A stretch of DNA of 64,000 nt from an uncultured Methylomonas sp. (GTDB lineage Bacteria; Pseudomonadota; Gammaproteobacteria; Methylococcales; Methylomonadaceae). Position numbers and translations under genes: made by a program. The stretch covers positions 124,001-188,000 of the forward strand of contig CAKZJE010000032.1 in NCBI GenBank assembly GCA_936941155.1, in the 5' to 3' direction. This document shows, one piece after another, positions 1-8,451 of this stretch (its first letter is position 1; each line of letters begins with the position of its first letter). The notes under the pieces were generated by a model that was not told the origin of the DNA, made no database searches, and worked only from the letters and a program-made list of their open reading frames with translations.

Positions 1-2
1 TG

Positions 3-734
3 ACGGCGTATGGCAAAAAAGCCCATCCGTATGATTTTTTCAAAATGCGTTATGTGGTCGCAGGTGCTGAAAAATTGCAACAAACCACTCGTGATTTGTG
101 GGCAGAAAAATTTGGCATTCGGATTTTAGAGGGTTATGGCGCAACCGAAACTTCTCCAGTCACTTCGGTGAATACACCGATTGATTATAAAGCCGGTTCT
201 GTCGGACGTTTTATGCCAGAAATGCGTTATCAACTTGAGCCAGTTGAAGGGATTGAACATGGCGGCAAGCTGCATGTGGCAGGGCCTAATATTATGAAAG
301 GCTATTTATTGCCTGATAATCCGGGTGTGTTAGTGCCACCTGCGTCGTTGTTTGGTGAAGGTTGGTATGACACGGGCGATATTGTGGACGTGGATGATGA
401 TGGTTTTATTCATATTAAAGGACGCAGCAAACGTTTTGCCAAAATTGGTGGCGAAATGGTGTCGTTGACGGTGGTTGAGCAATTGGCGTTGAGAGCATGG
501 GCAGACGCGCATCATGCCGCTGTGAGTTTGACGCATCCAAAAAAAGGTGAAGAGATTATTTTGCTAACCACGCAAAAAGCAGCTACGTTAAAAGAATTAA
601 CGGATGTTTCAGAAGGTTTGGCAGCGATTAATTTGCCGCGAAAAATTTTTACGGTAGAGGCAATTCCGTTGCTCGGTGCTGGAAAAACCGATTACGCAAA
701 AGCGACTGAATTGGCAGCGAAATTGAATGCTTAA
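3..734 (+). CDS. aas: Aas C-terminal part: acyl-ACP synthetase / 2-acyl-GPE acyltransferase (5' partial)
   Basis: The reading frame is open to the left edge, so only about the last 243 residues are present. The visible part is the end of an AMP-forming acyl-activating enzyme. It contains GYGATETSP (adenylate-binding A5), WYDTGD (A7), KGRSKRFAKIGGE (A8, domain-swing hinge) and near the end GKTDYAK, the A10 loop with the catalytic lysine. The opening FFKMRYVVAGAEKL is typical of Aas rather than of ordinary fatty-acyl-CoA ligases. Aas re-acylates lysophosphatidylethanolamine at the inner membrane with an acyl chain from acyl-ACP. Its usual partner, the flippase LplT, lies 3.4 kb downstream and is separated by a nuclease/methylase cassette. 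The acyltransferase half cannot be checked because it lies outside the window. Confidence 0.85.
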   Translation, partial: TAYGKKAHPYDFFKMRYVVAGAEKLQQTTRDLWAEKFGIRILEGYGATETSPVTSVNTPIDYKAGSVGRFMPEMRYQLEPVEGIEHGGKLHVAGPNIMKGYLLPDNPGVLVPPASLFGEGWYDTGDIVDVDDDGFIHIKGRSKRFAKIGGEMVSLTVVEQLALRAWADAHHAAVSLTHPKKGEEIILLTTQKAATLKELTDVSEGLAAINLPRKIFTVEAIPLLGAGKTDYAKATELAAKLNA

Positions 735-776
735 ACGTGTTAGCATTCTTCTAATTCTTTCGACACGCTAAACATA

Positions 777-3179
777 ATGACGCAACAAAATTTATATACA
801 AAACTTAAACACGCCAAAAGCGAAGAAGATGTGAAAGATATTTACATCAAAACCTTAGGGCTGAAAAGCTATAACAAAGGCGTGTTTAATGTTGATATTA
901 GTACCGATGAAATTTGGTTTGAAGCCAAAATCACGGGTAAGCATTCTGCTTACGACATGTTCACACAATTACTTCACTACGTTCAAATAGGCTTAGATAA
1001 AGGCGAAGTTGTGCCGCCGTTTTTAGCGGTGATTGATACCGAAAAAGCGGCATTAATGAAAACCTCGGATATATTGCCCTTTTTAGCCAAAAAAACGGTG
1101 AAGTGGGGAAAATCTGCCAGCCAATATACCAAGGCAACACTTGATGAAGTGTCTGCCAATATCGGTGCGCATTTTGTGCAATTCTATCTTGAATCACATG
1201 AAGAAGAATTTATTAACACGGTTAAGGAGGCGATTAAATCAGGTGAAATTATAGGCAGGCAAATTACACCCGATAATTTAAAACAGGTATTTGATAAATG
1301 GGTTTTAATGATTGGGCGAGAGCTTATTGGCGCATCTGAGCAGGATTATAATCTCATCTTTTTTGCTGATATTATGAGCGATGGTGAATGTTCTGTATAT
1401 GAGGGTTTGCCTGTAGAGCTATTAATTAAAAATAAATACCCCGTCTTTTACTTGAATAAAAAATTTTATGAATTAGCAAGTAAAATAGGCTATAAAAGAT
1501 TTTGGAAAATTTATATTAGACCGCCTAAATCAGAATATCGCAATTATTTATTAGAACGGCGCGATAGTTTAATTCCCCTTAATGAACGCAGCTTTAAAGG
1601 CGCGTTTTATACGCCGTTAAATGTTGTTGATAAAGCTTATGACAAACTTGCTGAAATATTAGGGCAAAACTGGCAACAAGAATATTTAATTTGGGATATG
1701 TGTTGCGGTGTTGGGAATTTAGAAATTAAACACAGCAATCCTCGTAATCTTTTTATGAGTACGCTGGATAAAGCGGATATTGATATTATGAAAACGAATA
1801 ATACTTGCGCCGCTGCGCAGCGTTTTCAATATGATTATTTGAATGATGATATTAGCGATAATGGCAAAATTGATTACAGCTTATCAAATAAAACCCCACT
1901 CGAATTACGGCAAGCGATTTCTGAAAAGAAAAAAATTTTGGTATTAATTAATCCGCCGTATGCAGAAGCCGCGAATATGCTGGGTAATGAAGGAAAAACG
2001 GATGTAGCAAACACAAAAATCTCAAATACGATGGCTGGGTATGGTTATGCATCGCGTGAATTATTTACCCAGTTTTTAGCGCGAATTGCACAAGAAATAC
2101 CAACCGCTACAATCGCAATATTCAGCAAATTGAAATATGTCAACGCACCTAATTTTGAAAAGTTTAGAGCGATTTGGAATGCTCAGTATTTAGGTGGCTT
2201 TGTTGTGCATAGCCAATCATTTGATGGATTAAAAGGTGATTTTCCTATTGGTTTTTTAGTTTGGAAAACCAATCAATACGCCAAGAAAAAACACACCATT
2301 ATTGATATTACTGTTGAAGCTCTGAACAAAAACATAGAGCCAATTGGTCAAAAGTGTTTTTATAACTTGCCAAATTCTCAGTTATTAACAAATTGGGTGG
2401 ATCGCCAAAAACCAAATGATGTCGATGCTTTGCCTTTAATCAATGCAATAACACCAACAACGGTCGTCAAAAATGTGCGACGTACAAAATGGGCGGACGG
2501 TGCAATTGGACACATGCTATCGGATAGTAACGATTTGCAAAATGCCACGCAAACAGGTTTGTTTTCATCAGTTCATAGTATTGGACATAAAGGTGGGTTT
2601 TTCGTTACCTCTGAGAGTCTGTGGCAAGCTGCAATCATTTTTTCAGTGCGCCGTTTAATTAAACCAACATGGTTAAATGACCGTGATCAATTTTTACAAC
2701 CCATTGCGGAATTAAATGACGAATTTAAAAACGATTGCCTGATTTGGATGTTATTTAATGGCAGTAATTTAACCGCCAGTGCAGATAATTTAGAATGGAA
2801 TGGCAAAACATGGTCAATCGTAAACCATTTTATTCCGTTTACTGAAATGGAAGTCAATGCCAATGGACGATTTGAATCAGATTTTATGGTGCAATATTTA
2901 AAAAATAAAACATTATCAAAAGAATCTGAAAATGTTTTAAATAGCGGGCGAGAATTATGGAAGTCTTATTTTGCACAATCCGATGAATATCGTGTTCGTG
3001 AAGAGCTGAAATTAAATCGCCCCGATGTGGGTTGGTATCAAATTCGTAACGCTTTGAAAAAACGTAATGAGAATGGAGATTTTATACCTGTTGATTTTGC
3101 AACGTTTGAAGCTGCTTATAAAACTTTAACCGAAAAATTGCAGCCGCTGGTGTTTGAACTAGGTTTTTTGCGGGCTTAA
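777..3179 (+). CDS. Type IIG-like restriction enzyme: PD-(D/E)XK nuclease fused to N6-adenine methylase
   Basis: This 800-residue protein carries an apparent PD-(D/E)XK nuclease site near the N-terminus (D40, then E49-A-K51, with Q64 further on). A class I adenine methyltransferase follows, introduced by GAFYTP (about 277-282), with SAM-binding motif I DMCCGVGN at 307-314 and catalytic motif IV NPPY at 392-395. The rest, about 400 residues, probably holds target recognition. Nuclease and methylase in one chain is the plan of type IIG (Eco57I-like) enzymes, which cut and modify using one recognition domain. The gene starts 43 bases after aas without a clear ribosome-binding site. AT-rich codon use (many AAA, AAT, TTA) and its position between aas and lplT suggest insertion by transfer. 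The recognition sequence cannot be read from the protein. Confidence 0.75.
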   Translation: MTQQNLYTKLKHAKSEEDVKDIYIKTLGLKSYNKGVFNVDISTDEIWFEAKITGKHSAYDMFTQLLHYVQIGLDKGEVVPPFLAVIDTEKAALMKTSDILPFLAKKTVKWGKSASQYTKATLDEVSANIGAHFVQFYLESHEEEFINTVKEAIKSGEIIGRQITPDNLKQVFDKWVLMIGRELIGASEQDYNLIFFADIMSDGECSVYEGLPVELLIKNKYPVFYLNKKFYELASKIGYKRFWKIYIRPPKSEYRNYLLERRDSLIPLNERSFKGAFYTPLNVVDKAYDKLAEILGQNWQQEYLIWDMCCGVGNLEIKHSNPRNLFMSTLDKADIDIMKTNNTCAAAQRFQYDYLNDDISDNGKIDYSLSNKTPLELRQAISEKKKILVLINPPYAEAANMLGNEGKTDVANTKISNTMAGYGYASRELFTQFLARIAQEIPTATIAIFSKLKYVNAPNFEKFRAIWNAQYLGGFVVHSQSFDGLKGDFPIGFLVWKTNQYAKKKHTIIDITVEALNKNIEPIGQKCFYNLPNSQLLTNWVDRQKPNDVDALPLINAITPTTVVKNVRRTKWADGAIGHMLSDSNDLQNATQTGLFSSVHSIGHKGGFFVTSESLWQAAIIFSVRRLIKPTWLNDRDQFLQPIAELNDEFKNDCLIWMLFNGSNLTASADNLEWNGKTWSIVNHFIPFTEMEVNANGRFESDFMVQYLKNKTLSKESENVLNSGRELWKSYFAQSDEYRVREELKLNRPDVGWYQIRNALKKRNENGDFIPVDFATFEAAYKTLTEKLQPLVFELGFLRA

Positions 3180-3237
3180 AACAGTGTAAAAAACGACGCG
3201 CATTTTTAATCTCATTGAAAAAACAGCAGAAAATATT

Positions 3238-3486
3238 ATGACTAGTACCGAGTTATACCCCACCGTACAAGCTTTACAACACGCTGACAAACTTCGTTTA
3301 ATGCAGTTTCTCATTACTGAATTTGCGCGTGAAGAAAAAACTACCTTAGAAATGCCTAACCAGTCTGCAAAACCTATAGACGCGCTACAAGCACTTGCGA
3401 ATATGGAGCAACCGCTAGGCGATGAAAATCTAGCGCGGAATTTCAAAGACCATAAACGACAACTCATCAATAATGAAACAAGATAA
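3238..3486 (+). CDS. Small acidic hypothetical protein in the restriction cassette
   Basis: This 82-residue protein has no cysteines and no membrane segment. Its first half (STELYPTVQALQHADKLRLM...) looks like a helical small protein of the kind often placed directly upstream of toxin or nuclease genes in gammaproteobacteria and cyanobacteria. The second half is charged and probably disordered. It lies 58 bases after the type IIG-like gene and 27 bases before the small nuclease-like gene, in the same direction, so the three probably form one transcript. An antitoxin or controller role is possible but rests on position and size alone. No DNA-binding motif can be recognised with confidence. Confidence 0.5.
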   Translation: MTSTELYPTVQALQHADKLRLMQFLITEFAREEKTTLEMPNQSAKPIDALQALANMEQPLGDENLARNFKDHKRQLINNETR

Positions 3487-3513
3487 AAATGCTTCGTTAA
3501 AAAGAGATTAATC

Positions 3514-4137
3514 ATGGCTTATAACCGCTACACATTAGATAAACTAAAAGACAAACTAGAAATTAATGATATTACGCAAGAGTTTTTGCCTATTTCATTA
3601 CCCACTTTTCAAGCCAGTCAAAATCTACTAGAAAACTTAGCCGATGCAATAGGTGTTGGTTTACTCAGCGAAAAATCAAAGTCAGAACATATTATTGTGC
3701 CTGTTTTAAAAGAACTTCGGCATAAAAACCCGAATCGTTTTAGCTATTTTTCAGGCTATCAATTTAATATTGATCAAAAATTAGACTTAAAAGGATATTG
3801 TGATTTTATTCTATCCGCTGTGCCTAATTCGCTCACAATAGATGCGCCTGTATTTTGCATGGTGGAAGCCAAAAAGGGCGAAATAGAAGAAGGTTTTGGA
3901 CAATGCGGAGCTGAAATGTATGCCGCCCAATTATTTAATCAACGTCACAATAATCCGCAAAAAGTCATTTATGGCTGTGTCACCAATGCGTTTACTTGGT
4001 GTTTTTTAAAATTAGAGAAAAATGTACTGGCGATAGACCCTAATTACATTCCTTTAACATTTGCAGAGCCGCACAAAGTTTTAGCGGTTTTGCAATGGAT
4101 CTTAAATAGCTGTTTGGCAGAAAGGAAAACAGAATGA
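3514..4137 (+). CDS. PD-(D/E)XK nuclease-like protein, 207 aa
   Basis: A compact protein with a plausible PD-(D/E)XK core: acidic E58 in an N-terminal helix, D97 in GYCDFIL, then E118-A-K120 in FCMVEAKKG, and Q130/E134 in the following helix. Such single-domain proteins occur next to restriction and defence genes and in many cyanobacterial and filamentous-bacterial genomes. Whether this one cuts DNA or acts as an accessory protein is unknown. Its stop codon overlaps the lplT start (ATGA, 4134-4137), so lplT is probably translated by coupling to this cassette gene. That is odd for a lipid flippase, whose normal neighbour is aas. An AGAG-containing stretch precedes the ATG. Confidence 0.6.
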   Translation: MAYNRYTLDKLKDKLEINDITQEFLPISLPTFQASQNLLENLADAIGVGLLSEKSKSEHIIVPVLKELRHKNPNRFSYFSGYQFNIDQKLDLKGYCDFILSAVPNSLTIDAPVFCMVEAKKGEIEEGFGQCGAEMYAAQLFNQRHNNPQKVIYGCVTNAFTWCFLKLEKNVLAIDPNYIPLTFAEPHKVLAVLQWILNSCLAERKTE

Positions 4138-5294
4138 ATAAACACCTTTACCCAATTCTTATCGCACAATTTTTTTCAGCTCTAGCTGATAACGCTTTGC
4201 TATTTGCAGCAATTGCGATGCTAAAAGAAATGCACTCTCCCGATTGGCAAATTCCGCTGCTGCAAGAATTTTTCGCTATTGCGTTTATTGTTCTCGCCCC
4301 CTTTGTTGGCTCATTTGCAGATAACTGGTCAAAAGGCGCGGTGATGTTTGTCGCTAACTTGTTTAAGTTGCTTGGCACAGTGGCAATGCTCGCAGGATTG
4401 CATCCGTTATTAGCCTATAACTTAGTTGGTTTAGGTTCAGCCGCGTATTCGCCTGCTAAATATGGGATTTTGAGTGAAATAGTTCCCGCTGATAAATTGG
4501 TAACAGCCAACAGTCTGATGGAAGGTTCAACCATTGTGGCGATTTTATTAGGCACAGTGTTAGGTGGCACGTTAGCAGATGAATCCGTGATACTGTCATT
4601 GGCGGGCATTGCTGGATGTTATGTATTAGCGGGTGCGGTGAATTTATTGATTCCAAAATTACCTGTGGCACATCCGATTACTAATTTTTCGCTACTCGCA
4701 TTGTTTAAAGATTTTTGGCAAGTCTTAATCGCATTGAGTAAGAACTCGGATGCGCGTTTTTCCATGTTGGGTACGAGTATTTTTTGGGGCAGCGGCAGCA
4801 CTTTGCGTTTTATTCTGGTGGCATGGGTTCCTGTGGCGTTGTTAATCAATGACAACAGCACCGCTGCTAATTTAAGTGGCATGGTCGCAATTGGTGTAGC
4901 GTTTGGTGCAGGGGCAGCAGCAAAGTTTGTGAATTTAGATACGGTGAACCGCGCCTTGCCTGCGGGGATTTTAATCGGTGTTTGGATTGTGATTATGGCG
5001 CAGATTAATACGCTGCCACTGGCGATTACCTTGTTAATTTTGATTGGTATGTGTGGCGGTTTTTATGTTGTGCCACTGAATGCGTTGTTGCAAGAACGCG
5101 GACATGAAACGGTGGGCGCAGGTCATGCCATTGCGGTGCAAAATGTGTTTGAAAACTTGGCGATGATTGTGATGGTTGGGATGTATACTTTGATGGTGTC
5201 TACAGGCATGTCGGTGACAACTTCTGCGAGTGTGTTTGGGTTGTTGGTGTTTTTAAGTATCGGTGGCTTGGCGTGGTTGCGGGTGCGAAAGTAA
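4134..5294 (+). CDS. lplT: Lysophospholipid transporter LplT (MFS)
   Basis: This 386-residue polytopic membrane protein of the major facilitator superfamily begins with NKHLYPILIAQFFSALADNA and contains SAAYSPAKYGILSEI, both characteristic of LplT. LplT moves lysophosphatidylethanolamine from the outer to the inner face of the cytoplasmic membrane, where Aas re-acylates it. In E. coli the two genes are adjacent. Here an insert of about 3.4 kb separates them, and the start codon overlaps the stop of the preceding nuclease-like gene. An AAGGA element 8-9 bases before the ATG supports the start. The length matches the family (about 395 residues), and the gene looks intact. Confidence 0.88.
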   Translation: MNKHLYPILIAQFFSALADNALLFAAIAMLKEMHSPDWQIPLLQEFFAIAFIVLAPFVGSFADNWSKGAVMFVANLFKLLGTVAMLAGLHPLLAYNLVGLGSAAYSPAKYGILSEIVPADKLVTANSLMEGSTIVAILLGTVLGGTLADESVILSLAGIAGCYVLAGAVNLLIPKLPVAHPITNFSLLALFKDFWQVLIALSKNSDARFSMLGTSIFWGSGSTLRFILVAWVPVALLINDNSTAANLSGMVAIGVAFGAGAAAKFVNLDTVNRALPAGILIGVWIVIMAQINTLPLAITLLILIGMCGGFYVVPLNALLQERGHETVGAGHAIAVQNVFENLAMIVMVGMYTLMVSTGMSVTTSASVFGLLVFLSIGGLAWLRVRK

Positions 5295-5333
5295 TTGTAT
5301 TTGCTTAGAAAAATTGAAAGTTTTTGTCATTTG

Positions 5334-5360
5334 CTAAGCTAAGTTATTATTTTAGCTTAG
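5334..5360. terminator. AT-rich hairpin after lplT
   Basis: Arms CTAAGCTAA (5334-5342) and TTAGCTTAG (5352-5360) form a perfect 9-bp stem around a 9-base AT loop. It lies 40 bases past the lplT stop. There is no strong T-run and the stem is weak in GC, so termination is only a guess. Confidence 0.35.
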
Positions 5361-5404
5361 TTATTTGATAGTTTGAACAAATTAAGGAAAACGATAGTGT
5401 TTTT

Positions 5405-5590
5405 TTAATCAGCTGGATTAGCTAATAAGCCCTTGGAATTCATATAGAGCCTTATTAAAATATCAAAAGCACTCGTATCAGTGATTAAACAATTCTTAAC
5501 ACAAAACTCGTTACAAAAATAAACGGTTGTTTCAAATTTATCTAACAAATCTTGCTGGTTGATATACTCTTTTGCAGTTATCGTAGTCGT
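5405..5590 (-). pseudogene. Possible remnant or non-canonical small ORF opposite the nadA leader
   Basis: On the minus strand a frame of about 60 codons runs between stops and would encode a plausible-looking peptide (for example KEYINQQDLLDKF near its start and LLANPAD at its end, with three cysteines in the middle). It has no ATG near its 5' end, only ACG/ATA or a later TTG, and no ribosome-binding site. It could be the decayed end of a former gene. I do not recognise the sequence, and chance is a real alternative for so short a frame. Confidence 0.2.
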
Positions 5591-5693
5591 TTATACTGAT
5601 TTACATCTATTTAAAAAGCAGTAATATCAACGATATTTTAATTAATGGAGTACAGACTTTAGTTTGCATTCCTCTCACCTTGAGTCTTTTCAG

Positions 5694-6782
5694 ATGACCT
5701 TACCCATACAAAACTACGCCCTCCTCAGTGACGAAGAATGCGATGATTTAATCATTGCCGCTAAACAAAAATTAGGTGATCGCTGCATTATTTTAGGACA
5801 CCACTATCAACGCGACGAAGTGTTCAAACATGCTGATATTACCGGCGATTCGTTAAAACTATCGCGTGAAGCAGCGCAATCTGCGGCGGAATATATCGTG
5901 TTTTGCGGCGTGCATTTTATGGCAGAAGTGGCAGATATACTGTCACGCCCTGAACAAATCGCGATTTTGCCAGACATGGCAGCGGGCTGTTCAATGGCGG
6001 ATATGGCAAATAAAGTGAATGTGGAAAAATGTTGGCAGCAACTCGCTGAAATTATTGATGTTGAAAACACCGTTACGCCAGTCACTTATATTAATTCCGC
6101 TGCGGATTTAAAATCGTTTTGTGGCAAACACGAAGGCATTGTTTGTACTTCATCAAATGCCCGAAAAATTCTGGAATGGAGTTTTTCCCGCCGCGAAAAA
6201 GTGTTGTTTTTCCCCGATCAACATTTAGGACGCACGACGGGTTATTTAATGGGTATTCCATTAGAAGAAATGGTGGTGTGGGATTTCGACAAACCGCAAG
6301 GTGGCCTAACGGTTGAACAAATTCAAAACGCAAAAATTATTTTATGGAAAGGTTTTTGTTCTGTTCATCAAGTGTTTAAAGCGCAACATATTGATGATTT
6401 CTTAGTGCGTTATCCTGAAACTATCGTAGTTTCGCACCCTGAAGCTTGTTTTGAAGTGTGTCAAAAGTCTGATTACATTGGTTCAACCGAAACAATTTTA
6501 AAAATTGTGCGTGAAGGCGAGCCGAATACGCGCTGGCTGGTGGCTACCGAGTTAAATTTGGTGAATCGTTTGCATGAGGAATGCAAAAAAGACGGAAAAA
6601 ACGTGCATTTTATGTCGCCGACTTTGTGTATGTGTTCCACGATGTTTAGAACTGATCCACAACATTTAGCGTGGGTATTGGAAAATTTGGTGGCAGGTAA
6701 TGTGGTGAATCAAATTAAGGTCAATGAAGAAGATGCTAAATTAGCAAAAAAATCGTTAGATAATATGTTGTCGGTTGTTTAG
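5694..6782 (+). CDS. nadA: Quinolinate synthase NadA
   Basis: NadA condenses iminoaspartate with dihydroxyacetone phosphate to quinolinate in de novo NAD synthesis, using a [4Fe-4S] cluster. Visible family features are ILGHHYQRDEVFKHAD near the N-terminus, AAGCSMADM, GIVCTSSNA and the C-terminal SPTLCMCSTM. Together they supply the three cluster cysteines, and HPEACFEV lies between. The protein is 362 residues from the ATG at 5694. An in-frame TTG at 5664 would add ten residues and has a GGAG 13 bases upstream, but the ATG fits family length better and neither start has an ideal ribosome-binding site. The gene stands alone, and a bidirectional hairpin separates it from the convergent ppx. Confidence 0.92.
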   Translation: MTLPIQNYALLSDEECDDLIIAAKQKLGDRCIILGHHYQRDEVFKHADITGDSLKLSREAAQSAAEYIVFCGVHFMAEVADILSRPEQIAILPDMAAGCSMADMANKVNVEKCWQQLAEIIDVENTVTPVTYINSAADLKSFCGKHEGIVCTSSNARKILEWSFSRREKVLFFPDQHLGRTTGYLMGIPLEEMVVWDFDKPQGGLTVEQIQNAKIILWKGFCSVHQVFKAQHIDDFLVRYPETIVVSHPEACFEVCQKSDYIGSTETILKIVREGEPNTRWLVATELNLVNRLHEECKKDGKNVHFMSPTLCMCSTMFRTDPQHLAWVLENLVAGNVVNQIKVNEEDAKLAKKSLDNMLSVV

Positions 6783-6790
6783 GTAACGCC

Positions 6791-6818
6791 GTAGAGACGC
6801 AAAATCTTGCGTCTCTAC
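6791..6818. terminator. Bidirectional hairpin between nadA and ppx
   Basis: Arms GTAGAGACGCAA (6791-6802) and TTGCGTCTCTAC (6807-6818) are perfectly complementary, with a 4-base loop. The hairpin lies between two convergent genes, 9 bases from the nadA stop and 13 from the ppx stop. A closely related hairpin occurs at 16697-16725. It probably ends both transcripts. Confidence 0.6.
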
Positions 6819-6830
6819 ATTTAGAAATAG

Positions 6831-8330
6831 CTACGAAAAATCCAATTTAAATCCTGCATCTTCCAAATAATCCGCCTCTATGACCAAATCTGCCTGAGTT
6901 AAAGGCACTTGCGATAACCAATCTTTTTGAAACGTTACAGTCACTTTAGTTTTACTCATCTGGATTTGAAACTCAGGCAATTCCAACGTATGGCGATTGC
7001 GATGCAACACTACAGCAAGGCGCAAAATAATCACCAAAAACGGTGCGTAATAGCCCCAAGGACTGGGCAACCGTTTCAATTGACTTGCTGAAAACTTTTT
7101 CCGATGCGAACTAATCAAGGTTGCCAGCAGCACTTGGTCTTGTTGAGAGAATCCCGCCAAATCGCCATTTTCAATAATATACGCGCCATGTTTGTGATAT
7201 TGGCTATGAGCAATATCACGTCCAATTTCATGCAAATCCGCTGCCCAATCTAAAAATTGCATAATATTTTCATGGTCTTGCAATGTGCGGCTGATATTGA
7301 GTTGCGCAAACATATATTGCAGAGTTTGTTTGATTTGTGCGGCGTGTTTTTTATCCGTGTGATAATTAGTTGCCAGCGTTTGCACGGTTTCAGAACGAAT
7401 ATCGCGGTTATAAATTCGCCCTAACAAATCGTGAATCAAGCCTTCGCGTAACGCACCATCCGATACGGTCATTTGCTGAATGCCTAACGTTTCAAATGTG
7501 GCGTAAGTAATTGCCAAACCACCCACAAACACAGGCAGGCGATCTTCGTTCAACTCCGGCAAATTAATATCATTAATATGGTTGCAACTGACCACATGCT
7601 CAACCAACTTTTCCAAGCCTTCAAAAGTAATGCCGTTATTACTCCAGCCGGAAGCGTTTAACACTCTGTCGATCGCTCTTAAACTGCCGGATGCGCCAAT
7701 TGCCTCATCCCATTGTTGATAATCAAAATTATCTTGATGCGGCTCTAAATGTTGTTCGGCGTATAACACCGCTTGCCGGAAAGCACGTTTTGACAAATAT
7801 CCATCTTTGAAAAAGCGATTACTCACCGTCACGCAGCCCATATTCAAACTTTCTTTGGTGCGTGGTTTGTCATCAGTGCCAATAATATATTCGGTACTCC
7901 CGCCGCCAATATCCATCACAAAGCGCGTGCTCGCGTTGCTGCTTAAACTATTTGCCACGCCTTGATAAATCAACCGCGCCTCTTCCACCCCGGCAATCAC
8001 ATGAATTTTATGCCCCAAGGCTTGTTCTGCTTGCACAATAAACTGCTGTGAATTCAAGGCAGTACGCAAGGTATTTGTTCCCACTACGCGCACACTATCG
8101 GGGGGAAAATTACGAATGCGCTCACCAAATCGCTGCAAACACGCCAACGCACGTTTTTGTGTTGCATCATCTAAGTTTTTATCTTTATCTAAACCAGCAG
8201 CGAGTCGCACCATTTCTTTTAAACTATCTAAAGTTTGCAACTTACCATCTTTCAAACTGCAAACAATCATATGGAAACTATTAGAGCCTAAATCAACAGC
8301 GGCAACGAATTCGGGTAATGTTTTTGGCAT
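6831..8330 (-). CDS. ppx: Exopolyphosphatase, Ppx/GppA family
   Basis: A 499-residue actin/Hsp70-fold phosphatase with the phosphate-1 loop VAAVDLGSNSFHMIV at the start and the second nucleotide-binding loop VMDIGGGSTEYIIG near residue 142. A C-terminal HD-like helical region (DWAADLHEIGRDIAHS) follows. Ppx hydrolyses terminal phosphates from polyphosphate, and GppA converts pppGpp to ppGpp. The length and the HD-like tail fit Ppx, but the two are hard to separate by eye. The ATG is preceded by AGGATA at good spacing. A polyphosphatase fits an organism with the full Pho system found later in this window, although it is not beside it. Confidence 0.88.
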   Translation of the reverse strand: MPKTLPEFVAAVDLGSNSFHMIVCSLKDGKLQTLDSLKEMVRLAAGLDKDKNLDDATQKRALACLQRFGERIRNFPPDSVRVVGTNTLRTALNSQQFIVQAEQALGHKIHVIAGVEEARLIYQGVANSLSSNASTRFVMDIGGGSTEYIIGTDDKPRTKESLNMGCVTVSNRFFKDGYLSKRAFRQAVLYAEQHLEPHQDNFDYQQWDEAIGASGSLRAIDRVLNASGWSNNGITFEGLEKLVEHVVSCNHINDINLPELNEDRLPVFVGGLAITYATFETLGIQQMTVSDGALREGLIHDLLGRIYNRDIRSETVQTLATNYHTDKKHAAQIKQTLQYMFAQLNISRTLQDHENIMQFLDWAADLHEIGRDIAHSQYHKHGAYIIENGDLAGFSQQDQVLLATLISSHRKKFSASQLKRLPSPWGYYAPFLVIILRLAVVLHRNRHTLELPEFQIQMSKTKVTVTFQKDWLSQVPLTQADLVIEADYLEDAGFKLDFS

Positions 8331-8451
8331 CGGCGGGTATCCTGTTTTATCTACTTGCTTAAGAAATATCTGTTAAAATTATACCGTCAATAAACAATCA
8401 TCGCCTGTTTTACATTTTTTAATTCTCCTTAAGTTAAGCATTATTCCCACA

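Larger units (their letters stand above)
5295..5693. other. Gene-free stretch between lplT and nadA
   Basis: About 400 bases with no convincing gene. It holds an AT-rich hairpin just after lplT (5334-5360) and an unexplained open frame on the minus strand (5405-5590), both listed separately. The last 100 bases are strongly AT-rich and probably contain the nadA promoter, but no clear -35/-10 pair can be chosen by eye. Confidence 0.6.

Noticed and set aside
5664-5693. TTG start for nadA giving ten extra residues
   Set aside because: The extra residues do not resemble the NadA N-terminus and the GGAG is 13 bases away; the ATG at 5694 fits family length.
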